Shown here: positions 26,101-34,137 of the stretch, piece by piece
How positions within the stretch are numbered: position 1 is the first letter of the stretch
Layout: the number at the start of each line of letters is the position of its first letter
Virus record (IMG/VR): IMGVR_UViG_3300022939_000038
Span: 1-45,516 of that record
DNA length: 45,516 bases
Source of the DNA: a virus
Direction: 5' to 3' (one strand)
Translations under genes and position numbers: made by a program
The notes under the pieces: model-generated
Databases searched by the model: none
What the model saw: the letters and a program-made list of their open reading frames with translations, nothing else
Told to the model about the DNA's origin: nothing

Positions 26101-29100
26101 AATTAAGAGATAGTTTAGATTTTAGACCAAGAGTTGATGATGCGTCAACAATAGATTCAGGTGTACAAGACAGATCATTTGATGGTTCAGGTGCTTCAGT
26201 AGTACAACCAATTAAATTTAATTCAGACGTAAGATCAGATTTTGAATACTATTTAGGAAGAGTTGATAAAATATTTTTAGACAAAGATGGTAACTTTAAA
26301 GTTTTAAAAGGTGCAAGTTCAATAGAGCCAAGAGTGCCTGGAGAATTAGATAATGCAATGCATCTTTATACATTATTTTTACCTGCATATACTTTAGATA
26401 CGTCTGAAGTTGGTATTGAACATGTAGATAACAAACGATATACAATGAGAGATATTGGAAGAATAGAAAGTAGAATTGAAACCGTTGAATACTATACTCA
26501 ATTATCTTTATTAGAAACAGCTGCACAAAATTTACAGATACAAGACGCTGATGGTTTTGACAGATTTAAAAATGGATTTGTTGTTGATAATTTTACAGGT
26601 CACAATATAGGTGATGTTGGTAATAGAGATTATAAAGTTTCAATTGATTATGCAAACGGTGAGATGAGACCTACATTCCATGAAGATGCTATAAAACTTA
26701 TTGAAAGAGATGATGATGGTACAGAAATTACTGATAGTGCTAGAACATCAGCTAATTATCAAAAAACAGGCGATCTTATAACATTACCTTACACAGAAAA
26801 AACTTTAATAGATCAACCTTATGCAAGTAAAGCAGTTAATGTAAATCCTTTTGGAATATTTACATGGATAGGTTCAATAGAATTAACACCTCCAGGTGAT
26901 GAATGGAAAGAAACAGAAAGAGCGCCAGAATTAGTTATTAATAATCCTAATGGTAGTTGGGATAACTTAACAAAACAAACTGGTAATAGTGGACAATTAT
27001 CTGAGTTTCCTATGTCAACAGTTTGGAATTCATGGCAAGATACATGGACAGGAAGACCTGTTGAAACAGAAAGAAGACGTGTTGGTGATACGTATAAGAA
27101 AAAAGGTGGTCATGGATGGAGAGTCATGGCAAGAGAAGAAGTAACTACTGTTCAACAAGTATCACAAACAAGAACAGGAATTAGAGCAGTTGCTGTACCA
27201 GAAACAGTAAGAACATCAATCGGTGATAGAGTTGTTTCAGTTGCCTTTGTTCCTTTTATAAGAAGTAGAACAATTACATTTAATGCAACAAGATTAAAAC
27301 CAAATACAAGAGTCTACCCATTCTTTGATAACATAGATATTACTTCATATGTAACACCTGATGGTGGCTCATTGGGAGGTAATTTAGTTGCGGATGCAAA
27401 CGGTTCCGTAACAGGTACATTTGCAATACCTGATCCAAAAGTGGATGCAAATCCTAGATGGAGAACGGGTCAAAGATTATTCAGATTAACAAGTTCATCA
27501 ACAAACAGTCAAACTAATGCTAACGTAGAAACAGCTGCAAATGCTGAATACATTGCAAGAGGATTAATAGAAACTGTGAGAGAAACTATTTTATCAAGTA
27601 GAGAAGCTCGTGTTGAGATGAGAAGTGTAACAGAAAATCAATCTATTGCAAGAACATCTACTAGAACCGCAGAAAGACAAATTGCATACCACGATCCATT
27701 AGCACAAACATTCTTAATTGATGATGAAGGTGGTGTGTTCTTAACTTCAATAGATTTATTTTTTCAAACAAAAGACAGTAATGTTCCAGTTACAGTACAA
27801 ATACGAAATGTAGTAAATGGTTATCCTGGACAAAAGATATTACCATTTTCTGAAGTTACTTTAAATCCTGGTTCAGTAAATACAAGTACAGATGGTACTA
27901 CTGCAACTAAATTTACATTTTCTAGTCCAGTTTATATACAAAATAATGTAGAGTATTGTTTTGTTGTAATGGCTAATTCACAAGATTATAATGCTTACGT
28001 AGCAAGAATAGGTGAAACATCATTAGACTCAAATAGAACAATATCTGGTCAACCATACGCTGGTGTTATGTTTAAATCTCAAAACGGTATGACTTGGTCT
28101 GCCGAACAAAATGAAGATATGAAGTTTAAACTAAGAAGAGCAGAGTTTGAACAAATTACAGGTACAGTTACGTTAACAAACGATACTTTATCAACAAGAA
28201 CACTTAAAAATAATCCTTTAAGAACAACAAATGGCTCGTCAGTTATTAGAGTATTTCATCCAAATCACGGTATGCACGGAACTAATAACAATGTTATTAT
28301 TTCAGGTGTTCCAAGTGGTAACTATAATGGCATAGCACACTCCGACATTAATGGAGTATATACAAGTATATCAAATATAACTTTAGATAGTTACGACATT
28401 ACAACTGCTGGTACAGCAAGTGCAACAGGAGATATTGGTGGTACAGCTGTTACTGCAACTCAAAATAGATTGTTTGATGTACTTAACTTAGGTGGTATTC
28501 AAACAGTAAATGTACCAGGTACAACTATAGATTATTACGTTAGAACATCTACGGGTAAATCAATACATGGATCAGAAACACAATTTACATTAACAACAAA
28601 TACAAATAAAGTTGCTGTTATTAATAACGATAACATTGCCTTTACAGCACCTCAAATGGTTGCAAGTGAAGTAAATGAATCAGGTGACACACCTACTGGA
28701 ACAGCTGCAAACGGTGTCGGTAAATCATTCTATACAATATTAGAAATGTCAACAACAAATACTAATCTTTCTCCAGTATTAGATACTCAAAGAATGAGTG
28801 CCTTCACAATTTCAAACAGATTAAATAGTGCTACATCAAGTAACACACCAGATTTTGTTGATGATATTACAAACACAGGAACATCATCAGCTGCTGTATA
28901 TTGCACTAAACCAGTTATTTTAGAAAATAACTCTAAGGCATTAGATATAAGATTAACTGCAAATATCAGATCAACATCTGAAGTAGAAATGTATTATAGA
29001 GTTTCAGGACCAGATGAAGAAAGACAACTTGATGATATAAGTTGGACACCATTTAACACAGACGGCAGTCCCGACACATCTATTACTCCTGCTGAAGATG

Positions 29101-29243
29101 ATACTACATTTAAAGAATACAAATATTCGGCAAGTGACATACATGACTTTACATCATATCAACTAAAAATTGTTATGAAAGGAACTAATTCATCATATCC
29201 ACCAGTATTAAGAGATATGAGAGGAATTGCATTGGCTGTCTAA
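23154..29243 (+). CDS. Very large DUF4815-type baseplate/virion structural protein
   Basis: At 2,029 residues this is the longest gene in the window. The N-terminus (FNVSPYYDDFTESKKFHRIL, then FRPAFAVQARELTQSQTQLQNQVEKVSDHLF) is the DUF4815 start known from T4-like marine phages. The next 700 residues carry beta modules, including GEIVTGGTSGATGVV and GETITGGTSSNTAVI. FCCH-like beta domains appear near residues 495-575 (GMTEVNGNVYTV, TSGGTASHG) and again near 1695-1760. The region 1050-1500 is less repetitive and richer in charge. It follows gp8, where T4 has gp9-gp12, so it may replace gp9/gp10 or carry fibers. That placement is inference. Confidence 0.75.
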   Translation: MPSPTDFNVSPYYDDFTESKKFHRILFRPAFAVQARELTQSQTQLQNQVEKVSDHLFEKGAMVIPGEIGYDLNYYAVKLTSKSNSTIADYIGTTLTGGTSSVTAKVINAVATDGTDPDTLFVKYFNTNSTDNTTIAFSDGETISASSGDTAVVDTTATGSAAQIQQGVYYINGFHVQVSAQTLILDKYTNTPSYRVGLTVTESFVTSGDDTTLNDNAQGVSNTNAPGAHRFKIELTLAKKALSGTDDSNFYELLRLSNGTLQNQVRSTEYAVLEDTLARRTFDESGDYVVKPFDIDVREHLASGNNRGIYTAANGGDATKLAVGFSPGKAYVKGYEIDTIATTFVDVDKARDFDTQNNFSTRFDVGNYINVTNVYGSPDIASASGVEAFKGLTLHNEATSSRGSANSGSDSSITTIGRAKSRGFEYAAGTASANIFSSSSLTSAIYRHYLFDIVLFKHLNIITAQSFTDGEIVTGGTSGATGVVQEYSSTESATITGISQADPAVVTANNSFKEGQQVSIASVGGMTEVNGNVYTVRNPSGTTFELYDTDGTTAIDSSAFTAYTSGGTASHGIVVISNVQGEFTTGETITGGTSSNTAVIQSDAVGLKGVTSFDLPSVKQVAMAGSPTFTADTSLDATYGDNFVLTGSIDVGSGSASVTGINTRFNEELKVGDSISFTNDSGNTETKLVEAIISNSSLTLSSATAAASTKTIVTRRRAKSQSPEKNVAIFKLPYENIKTLRTTANGNASDTSYTFRKHEIKTLTGDGVGTFNAGVGETFADLSEKDFTVSIVGLGSGGSGAVGDVLSLTGNNHEGTAIFSLNLAKTQLTIDFGANYASHDVKALLTINKSVGTSKDKTLNSNETLAVSTQATIESGTIGLAKADVYKINNIYMAADFSTAATSSDTDITSRFDLDNGQRDNFYDIGRIKLKSGEVTPTGQLLIDFDYFSHSSGDYFDVDSYSGVIDYENIPSYTSSTTGVRYELRDSLDFRPRVDDASTIDSGVQDRSFDGSGASVVQPIKFNSDVRSDFEYYLGRVDKIFLDKDGNFKVLKGASSIEPRVPGELDNAMHLYTLFLPAYTLDTSEVGIEHVDNKRYTMRDIGRIESRIETVEYYTQLSLLETAAQNLQIQDADGFDRFKNGFVVDNFTGHNIGDVGNRDYKVSIDYANGEMRPTFHEDAIKLIERDDDGTEITDSARTSANYQKTGDLITLPYTEKTLIDQPYASKAVNVNPFGIFTWIGSIELTPPGDEWKETERAPELVINNPNGSWDNLTKQTGNSGQLSEFPMSTVWNSWQDTWTGRPVETERRRVGDTYKKKGGHGWRVMAREEVTTVQQVSQTRTGIRAVAVPETVRTSIGDRVVSVAFVPFIRSRTITFNATRLKPNTRVYPFFDNIDITSYVTPDGGSLGGNLVADANGSVTGTFAIPDPKVDANPRWRTGQRLFRLTSSSTNSQTNANVETAANAEYIARGLIETVRETILSSREARVEMRSVTENQSIARTSTRTAERQIAYHDPLAQTFLIDDEGGVFLTSIDLFFQTKDSNVPVTVQIRNVVNGYPGQKILPFSEVTLNPGSVNTSTDGTTATKFTFSSPVYIQNNVEYCFVVMANSQDYNAYVARIGETSLDSNRTISGQPYAGVMFKSQNGMTWSAEQNEDMKFKLRRAEFEQITGTVTLTNDTLSTRTLKNNPLRTTNGSSVIRVFHPNHGMHGTNNNVIISGVPSGNYNGIAHSDINGVYTSISNITLDSYDITTAGTASATGDIGGTAVTATQNRLFDVLNLGGIQTVNVPGTTIDYYVRTSTGKSIHGSETQFTLTTNTNKVAVINNDNIAFTAPQMVASEVNESGDTPTGTAANGVGKSFYTILEMSTTNTNLSPVLDTQRMSAFTISNRLNSATSSNTPDFVDDITNTGTSSAAVYCTKPVILENNSKALDIRLTANIRSTSEVEMYYRVSGPDEERQLDDISWTPFNTDGSPDTSITPAEDDTTFKEYKYSASDIHDFTSYQLKIVMKGTNSSYPPVLRDMRGIALAV

Positions 29244-29244
29244 T

Positions 29245-29466
29245 ATGAGTAAATTACAAGTTGAAGGTTTTGCAAGTTTAGTAAGAGATACAAACTCTAA
29301 CGCAATTGTAAATGTAAATAAGTCTGAATATCAACTTTATATGAATAGACGTAAAGCAAGAGAAAAACAAAGTGATGTATTAAGAGATACAGTAAAAGAA
29401 ATAAATACTTTAAAGAGTGAATTATTTGAAATTAAAAAATTATTAAAAGAGGTAATTAAAAAATAA
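29245..29466 (+). CDS. Small structural-cluster protein with coiled coil, 73 residues
   Basis: The product starts MSKLQVEGFASLVRDTNSNA and ends in a Lys/Glu heptad helix (about residues 42-73). I take ATG 29245, one base after the stop of the big gene, rather than an upstream start at 29227 inside it. Its stop overlaps the next ATG by one base. It is probably a virion or fiber-assembly helper; I cannot assign a function. Confidence 0.65.
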   Translation: MSKLQVEGFASLVRDTNSNAIVNVNKSEYQLYMNRRKAREKQSDVLRDTVKEINTLKSELFEIKKLLKEVIKK

Positions 29467-30323
29467 TGGCCGCAAGAACAATAGCAACAACAGATACACT
29501 TGAAACGTTTAGAACGGAGTTTAATGCTCTATCTGAAAACGATTTTGGTGATTTAGCAACACTTGACTCTGGTATTACAGCAACAAGCGTTGTAGGTGCT
29601 GTTAATGAATTATATACATCAATTGCAGGAAGTTTAGCATTTGATATTACTGACGGTTCTAATACACAGACTGTTACAAATACTCAAACAATTACTTTTG
29701 CAAGTACAGCTAATCAAATTAATGCTATAGTTTCTGCTACAGATACAGTCACATTTTCTTTACCGAATGATGTAACAATTGCAGGAAATTTTAATGCAAG
29801 TGGCACAGGCGCACATTCATTAGGAACTATTCAAGTTTCTGGTAATACAATTAACTCAACAAATTCGTCATTGATAACTATTAATGATAGTTTAACTGTA
29901 AATAATGACTTAGATGTAAATGGTACTATGACTATTTCATCACTAACAGTAGATAATATAAGTAGTTCGGGATCAACTGTAGATTTTGGTTCATCAAATA
30001 TAGAAACTACAGGTTATATTTACACATCTAATCCTTCAGGTTTTGTTTTAGAGGGCTCAACTTCTGACGGATTTGAAACACTTATAGTTGCACAAGATCC
30101 AACAGCAGACCGAACAATAACTTTACCAAATGAAACTGGTACAGTTATAACTACAGCCAGTTCTGGTGTTGTTACAGGAACAATGATTGCTGCAGATACG
30201 GTTGGGGAAGCAAACATGGCCAATGACGCAATTGGGCAAGATCAACTAAAAAATCTTGTAACTTTACAAATACTAAACTCATCAGGTACAGTTGTAAAAA
30301 CAATATATGGAGCAGGTGCATAA
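29466..30323 (+). CDS. Fiber-like structural protein, 285 residues
   Basis: The N-terminus (ARTIATTDTLETFRTEFNAL, then SVVGAVNELYTSI) is a helix-rich attachment segment common in marine phage structural proteins. It is followed by a beta-rich Ser/Thr/Asn/Gly body with TIQVSGNTINSTNSSLI and a PNETGTVITTASSGVV segment. It closes with LQILNSSGTVVKTIYGAGA, nearly the same tag as the protein from the 19492 gene. It is likely part of the tail-fiber network. Confidence 0.65.
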   Translation: MAARTIATTDTLETFRTEFNALSENDFGDLATLDSGITATSVVGAVNELYTSIAGSLAFDITDGSNTQTVTNTQTITFASTANQINAIVSATDTVTFSLPNDVTIAGNFNASGTGAHSLGTIQVSGNTINSTNSSLITINDSLTVNNDLDVNGTMTISSLTVDNISSSGSTVDFGSSNIETTGYIYTSNPSGFVLEGSTSDGFETLIVAQDPTADRTITLPNETGTVITTASSGVVTGTMIAADTVGEANMANDAIGQDQLKNLVTLQILNSSGTVVKTIYGAGA

Positions 30324-30326
30324 ATA
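30319..30326 (+). promoter_or_regulatory. Late-promoter-like octamer
   Basis: CATAAATA overlaps the stop of the upstream gene. The predicted start near 30332 leaves an 11-base leader containing GTGGAG before the ATG at 30343. Confidence 0.5.
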
Positions 30327-30342
30327 AATTAGTGGAGATATT

Positions 30343-31278
30343 ATGGCAGTCAGAAATCCGTTATATGAAGTAAGTGGAAATTTAAGAGAGATGTCAACTG
30401 CAATGGTTGACTCGATAGTAGATCAAGTTGTTTATCAATACTCATTAAATCCTAGTGTTGCATTATCAGTAGTTAGTTCAGGTGGAAATTTAGGAACAAT
30501 TACAGATACAAGAAAACAAGCTGGAGCTTATTCATCAAGTGCAACAAATTATCCAAGTGAAGCCACAACAGCGGAACCAGGCACAGTGACAGTAAATTAC
30601 TCAAAAATAAACTCATCAACAGCATCTGTATCGCCAACAACTGATACAGGTAAAACTTGGCCAGTCTATTATAATGCAAGTGGACAGTTACAAGCAATGA
30701 ATTTACAAGATGTAAAAGATACTTTTTTACATCCAGCAATAGATTTATTAACAGCTGCAACAACAACAACAGATCAGGCAGGAACTTATCATATATCATC
30801 AAGTTCAAGTGTTACAGGATCAACTTTAGTTTCAGCCACTCCAGTATTTACAGATACTAGAGCAGATACATCACTTTATACTGCAGGAAGTATTCCAGAA
30901 ACACTTGATCAACCAACAACAATTACAAATTATTATTTGCATAGAGTTAACGGTTCAGCACCATCTTTTACGTTGCCATATTATGTTAATGCATCAAATA
31001 ACATTCAACAGTTTACATCTGCTACATTTAATTCCTTATTGCAAGAATGGATTAGATATACAGCAGCTTCATCATCTGATGGTTATTCTATTAGTTATAA
31101 TTTAGGTACATCTGGTTCTGGTAATACAAGAGGTTCGGGAATGGGTGATACTATTTTAAATGGTTCTGGTAATTACCAAACAAGATTTGTAAATGCTGAC
31201 GATTATAGAGCACAAGAGTTTCCAAATGGTACAGCTGTAACTGCAAATACATATTATTTAAGAATAAATAAATCTTAG
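30343..31278 (+). CDS. Virion structural protein, 311 residues
   Basis: A short helical start (VRNPLYEVSGNLREMSTAMVDSIVDQ) is followed by a Ser/Thr-rich beta domain with repeated ITDTRKQAG-, VFTDTRADTS- and TNYYLHRVN-type strands. It has a WPVYYNASGQLQAM / LPYYVNASNNIQQF internal pair, which suggests a duplicated unit of about 110 residues. I recognise the general type from T4-like marine phages but no defined role. Confidence 0.6.
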   Translation: MAVRNPLYEVSGNLREMSTAMVDSIVDQVVYQYSLNPSVALSVVSSGGNLGTITDTRKQAGAYSSSATNYPSEATTAEPGTVTVNYSKINSSTASVSPTTDTGKTWPVYYNASGQLQAMNLQDVKDTFLHPAIDLLTAATTTTDQAGTYHISSSSSVTGSTLVSATPVFTDTRADTSLYTAGSIPETLDQPTTITNYYLHRVNGSAPSFTLPYYVNASNNIQQFTSATFNSLLQEWIRYTAASSSDGYSISYNLGTSGSGNTRGSGMGDTILNGSGNYQTRFVNADDYRAQEFPNGTAVTANTYYLRINKS

Positions 31279-31285
31279 ATAAATA
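31278..31285 (+). promoter_or_regulatory. Late-promoter-like octamer
   Basis: GATAAATA spans the end of the upstream gene. The predicted start near 31291 leaves a leader of about 52 bases holding a strong GAGGAG site before ATG 31343. The leader also contains an 8-codon open frame (31296-31322). Confidence 0.4.
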
Positions 31286-31342
31286 AGATTATATTATGAA
31301 TATATTATTAACTGGTATATAATTATATAGAGGAGAACAAAA

Positions 31343-31834
31343 ATGTTAAGTGAAGAATATTTAAAAGATAATTTAATTACCGCATATTTTGTAGATGCAA
31401 ATAGACAAAATATAGAAATGGTTGTAAGGTCTGAAGATAAGAAAAGTGTATTTACAGAAATTACACCCTTTGATGAAAATAGTGAACAATATAAAGTTCT
31501 TACAAAATTTATTTCTTTAGACGAGTTACATGAATTAACTTATAAAAAAAAGGTAGATGAAAGAAAAGAGTATGAAGAAAACATGCTTAGAATTGCTAAA
31601 GATGAAGGATTGATTTTAGAAAATAATAAAATTGATACAAAGTTTTTTAATCTACTTGTAAAAACTATTTTTGAAGAAAGGTCTGAAGACAAAGAAGAAT
31701 TGTTTACCTTAAAGATTGCGTTATTTGAATTAGATAAAATTAAAAACTCTAAAAGTACTGAATTAAAAACAAAGTTAAGAAAAGCTCAAACTATCTACGA
31801 TACATTATCTGTAGCGTTTGAACTAACAAAATAG
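31343..31834 (+). CDS. Hypothetical charged protein, 163 residues
   Basis: This Glu/Lys-rich protein has an N-terminal beta portion (LITAYFVDANRQNIEMVVRSEDKK) and a helical remainder. The first 45 residues read like a small domain, and the rest may be a coiled coil. It lies at the end of a structural run with a GAGGAG ribosome binding site. Its last 40 bases overlap the end of the convergent glycosyltransferase-like gene. Function is unknown. Confidence 0.6.
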   Translation: MLSEEYLKDNLITAYFVDANRQNIEMVVRSEDKKSVFTEITPFDENSEQYKVLTKFISLDELHELTYKKKVDERKEYEENMLRIAKDEGLILENNKIDTKFFNLLVKTIFEERSEDKEELFTLKIALFELDKIKNSKSTELKTKLRKAQTIYDTLSVAFELTK

Positions 31835-32379
31835 TTTTTCCACCAACCAGACCAACCTTCATCCATAAGATGTTTGTTTTGGTTTAAAAGACAGATACTA
31901 TAGTTTTTATCTTGTTGTTCATTTTCTTGTATTGAGTAACAAACTTTATCATAGGTATTATATTTTATTTCTTTGTAATAAAATTCATCACTACCTCTCC
32001 AATATTTTGTTAAGTAATAGTCTTCAGCACTTTTAAATTTGTCCCATATAAATGACACGTCACCAGTCCACGATACAATAGATGAGTTTAGAGGTGTGTG
32101 ATATTCATCTCTCCACCAAGCATTTAATAAAGTAAAATCTTTTCTTATTAGGTTGGGAATTTTATTGTATATTACAATATCTAAATCAAAGTATAGATTT
32201 TCACCATCTCTAAATCTATCATACATTTGAAACTTGTTATACCAATTACCATATAGATCATCTTCAATAACTTCAAAACTATCATACTTTAGGCCAGAAT
32301 GTTCATCTATCATATGTTTTAGATTTCTAGCGTGCCAGTTAGTATATTTTTTACCAGTTCTTACACAAATTATTCTCAT
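31795..32379 (-). CDS. Glycosyltransferase-like protein (DxD), last gene of the rSAM/GT operon
   Basis: The 194-residue product starts MRIICVRTGKKYTNWHARNL and has NLYFDLDIVIYN with a DxD motif (Asp65, Asp67), typical of metal-binding sugar-nucleotide transferases. The C-terminus has a WSGWWKNYF segment. ATG 32379 is chosen because it overlaps the stop of the upstream gene as ATGA and has GAGGT 7 bases upstream; a longer frame to 32400 is less likely. Its tail overlaps the convergent gene by 40 bases. The acceptor is unknown. Confidence 0.65.
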   Translation of the reverse strand: MRIICVRTGKKYTNWHARNLKHMIDEHSGLKYDSFEVIEDDLYGNWYNKFQMYDRFRDGENLYFDLDIVIYNKIPNLIRKDFTLLNAWWRDEYHTPLNSSIVSWTGDVSFIWDKFKSAEDYYLTKYWRGSDEFYYKEIKYNTYDKVCYSIQENEQQDKNYSICLLNQNKHLMDEGWSGWWKNYFVSSNATDNVS

Positions 32380-33119
32380 TTCCAATACCTCTTTATCCAT
32401 TCTTCTTTAGAACTGTGTATGTTACTATTTGGATTAGCAAAGTGAACTATTTTTAATTTAGGATTTGGTTCATCTAAAATCATATAGTCTGTATTAAACA
32501 ATTCTGAATATTTTACATTGTATTGTAAATTAGTTTTTTCATCATTGGTATATTTACCCACCCACTCTCTAGGCATTAAGGTTATTTCTCCACGATTATG
32601 CCTTATCATATCTTCAACATAATTTTGTTCCCCATAATATTTGTGGTGAACAACACCGTTGTTATAATATTTAAGTTGATAATATTCTATATTTTTTATA
32701 AATTCATCCCAAACATATCTAAATGTTCCAGACTTAAACTTATACCAACCACCATTAAGTGTGAGTTTTGTGTCATTCCACCATTTATTATATGACACTA
32801 GTTCATTATCAGCAACAGGCCAACTAATCATATCATCAATATTATCAACTATAACTTGATCTATATCCATAATGATTATTTCATCTTCTGGTTTTTGATA
32901 AGCAAATAGTGGTGAAAAAAACGCAAGTTTGTGCCAATGTAATTTAATATCTGAATGTTTTGGTAGAGGTATTATTGTGTCTGCTTTTACATTTGGATTA
33001 TCACTATAACATATAAACTCAAATGGTATGGTGCTGTTTCTTTTTAAACTATTGTATAGTTTTTTAACATAGTCTGGTGTGTATTTGCCTTCAAAATATA
33101 CTGTACAAATTTTTATCAT
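32376..33119 (-). CDS. Glycosyltransferase-like protein (GT8-type DxD)
   Basis: This 247-residue protein starts IKICTVYFEGKYTPDYVKKL, with a PFEFICYSD strand and EIIIMDIDQVIVDNID, in which Asp85 and Asp87 form the DxD metal site. LKIVHFANPNSNIHS near the end resembles the HxxG/HF segment of GT8-like folds. Its start overlaps the stop of the upstream SPASM gene by one base, and its stop overlaps the next ATG by four. It probably adds a sugar to a phage or host surface structure. Confidence 0.7.
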   Translation of the reverse strand: MIKICTVYFEGKYTPDYVKKLYNSLKRNSTIPFEFICYSDNPNVKADTIIPLPKHSDIKLHWHKLAFFSPLFAYQKPEDEIIIMDIDQVIVDNIDDMISWPVADNELVSYNKWWNDTKLTLNGGWYKFKSGTFRYVWDEFIKNIEYYQLKYYNNGVVHHKYYGEQNYVEDMIRHNRGEITLMPREWVGKYTNDEKTNLQYNVKYSELFNTDYMILDEPNPKLKIVHFANPNSNIHSSKEEWIKRYWK

Positions 33120-33487
33120 TATTTTTTAAAATCTTTTACTTTATCTTTTGAATGAATAGTAACTTTTTTAATCACATTCATTTTATTTTCTACCGAACAA
33201 TATTTTTTACAAACTTTAGATGCTTTAGATGGATTATCTATCAGTGTTGATAAAAAACTTATCCATTCGTCCGATAAAACAATTTCTTCAATAGAATCAT
33301 TGTTATCTATATGTAATTTTTCTTTAAACAATTTGTTTATTTCATCATCACTTTTAGGATTTGGTATATCACACCAACAACATGGCAATATAAATCCTTT
33401 TGCTGAGTGTCCTAGGTATTGATGGTCTATGTAGTTATTATCATTTTTTGAAGCTGGTTTTATCATACATTTGGGTTTTATTTTCAT
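33119..33487 (-). CDS. Stand-alone SPASM-like iron-sulfur domain protein
   Basis: This 122-residue protein has cysteines at 7, in PCCWC (36, 37, 39) and in VCKKYC (93, 97). They are spaced like the auxiliary-cluster (SPASM) end of radical-SAM enzymes: GFILPCCWCD corresponds to the QVLPCCYF segment of the complete enzyme encoded at 35262. It has no CxxxCxxC core of its own. Its ATG overlaps the upstream radical-SAM gene stop (ATGA), and AGGAG lies 9 bases upstream. It most likely pairs with that protein to make a two-chain enzyme. Confidence 0.7.
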   Translation of the reverse strand: MKIKPKCMIKPASKNDNNYIDHQYLGHSAKGFILPCCWCDIPNPKSDDEINKLFKEKLHIDNNDSIEEIVLSDEWISFLSTLIDNPSKASKVCKKYCSVENKMNVIKKVTIHSKDKVKDFKK

Positions 33488-34137
33488 TTCAGTTTACTCC
33501 TATCTAACCAATCTCTTTTAATATAGTAGTTTTTATTTTTAGGTTTAAGAGGGTCATTTTCATAAAACCTTGATGAGTAATAAAACATTAAAGTAATATT
33601 ATTATTTTTTGCAATATTTTTTATTTCTTCTATATTATTTTCGTTATATGAAAATACTATACACTGCCATACAACATTTTTAATGTATTTTTTAGACATA
33701 AGCATTACTTCAAAAAGATATTTACCATTTTGATTTATGCGGTGTAAATGACTATCTTTTGGCAGACCGTCTATACCAAATGTCCATTGTGCATTAGGAT
33801 TTGCTTCAAATGCCCTTTTATACCAATCTATTGACTTATGTGATGCTGCTGTTTTAACATCAATCTTAATATTATTTTTGTAAGCTATTTTTAAAAAATC
33901 AATAAAATATGGATTGAATATGGGATCAGATATTTGGCCACAAAAAGTAATTGTATTATAAAAGTTAATAATCTTTGTAAACTGAGAAATAGTCATATCT
34001 TGTCCAGGCACTTTTAGTTTTCTTTCAGAAAATATTTGTCTATTACATTTAGGACATTGTAAAGTGCAACGATGAGTTATATCAAGGTTTATACTTCTTC
34101 TTTTAAAAAATCTTGTTTTGCTAATTTCCAAATTCAT
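33484..34137 (-). CDS. Radical SAM core protein without SPASM domain
   Basis: From ATG 34137 the product is 217 residues. Cys24, Cys28 and Cys31 form the CxxxCxxC site (CTLQCPKC) that binds the 4Fe-4S cluster and SAM. INLDITHRC precedes it, and FCGQISDPIFNPYFIDFL stands in the place of the GGEP-type segment. The barrel strands WTFGIDGL and NVVWQCIVF follow. It ends soon after, without auxiliary cysteines, and the next gene supplies them. A GTG at 34185 is an alternative start with longer overlap. The upstream gene overlaps by 17 bases. Confidence 0.8.
   Translation of the reverse strand: MNLEISKTRFFKRRSINLDITHRCTLQCPKCNRQIFSERKLKVPGQDMTISQFTKIINFYNTITFCGQISDPIFNPYFIDFLKIAYKNNIKIDVKTAASHKSIDWYKRAFEANPNAQWTFGIDGLPKDSHLHRINQNGKYLFEVMLMSKKYIKNVVWQCIVFSYNENNIEEIKNIAKNNNITLMFYYSSRFYENDPLKPKNKNYYIKRDWLDRSKLK

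Noticed and set aside
31296-31322. 8-codon open frame in the leader of the 31343 gene
   Set aside because: It is too short to judge, and it lacks a ribosome binding site; it is mentioned only as part of the leader.
32598-32795. Plus-strand open frame inside the minus-strand glycosyltransferase-like gene
   Set aside because: Its Ile/Phe/Pro-rich product has no start signal and is the mirror of a supported coding frame.
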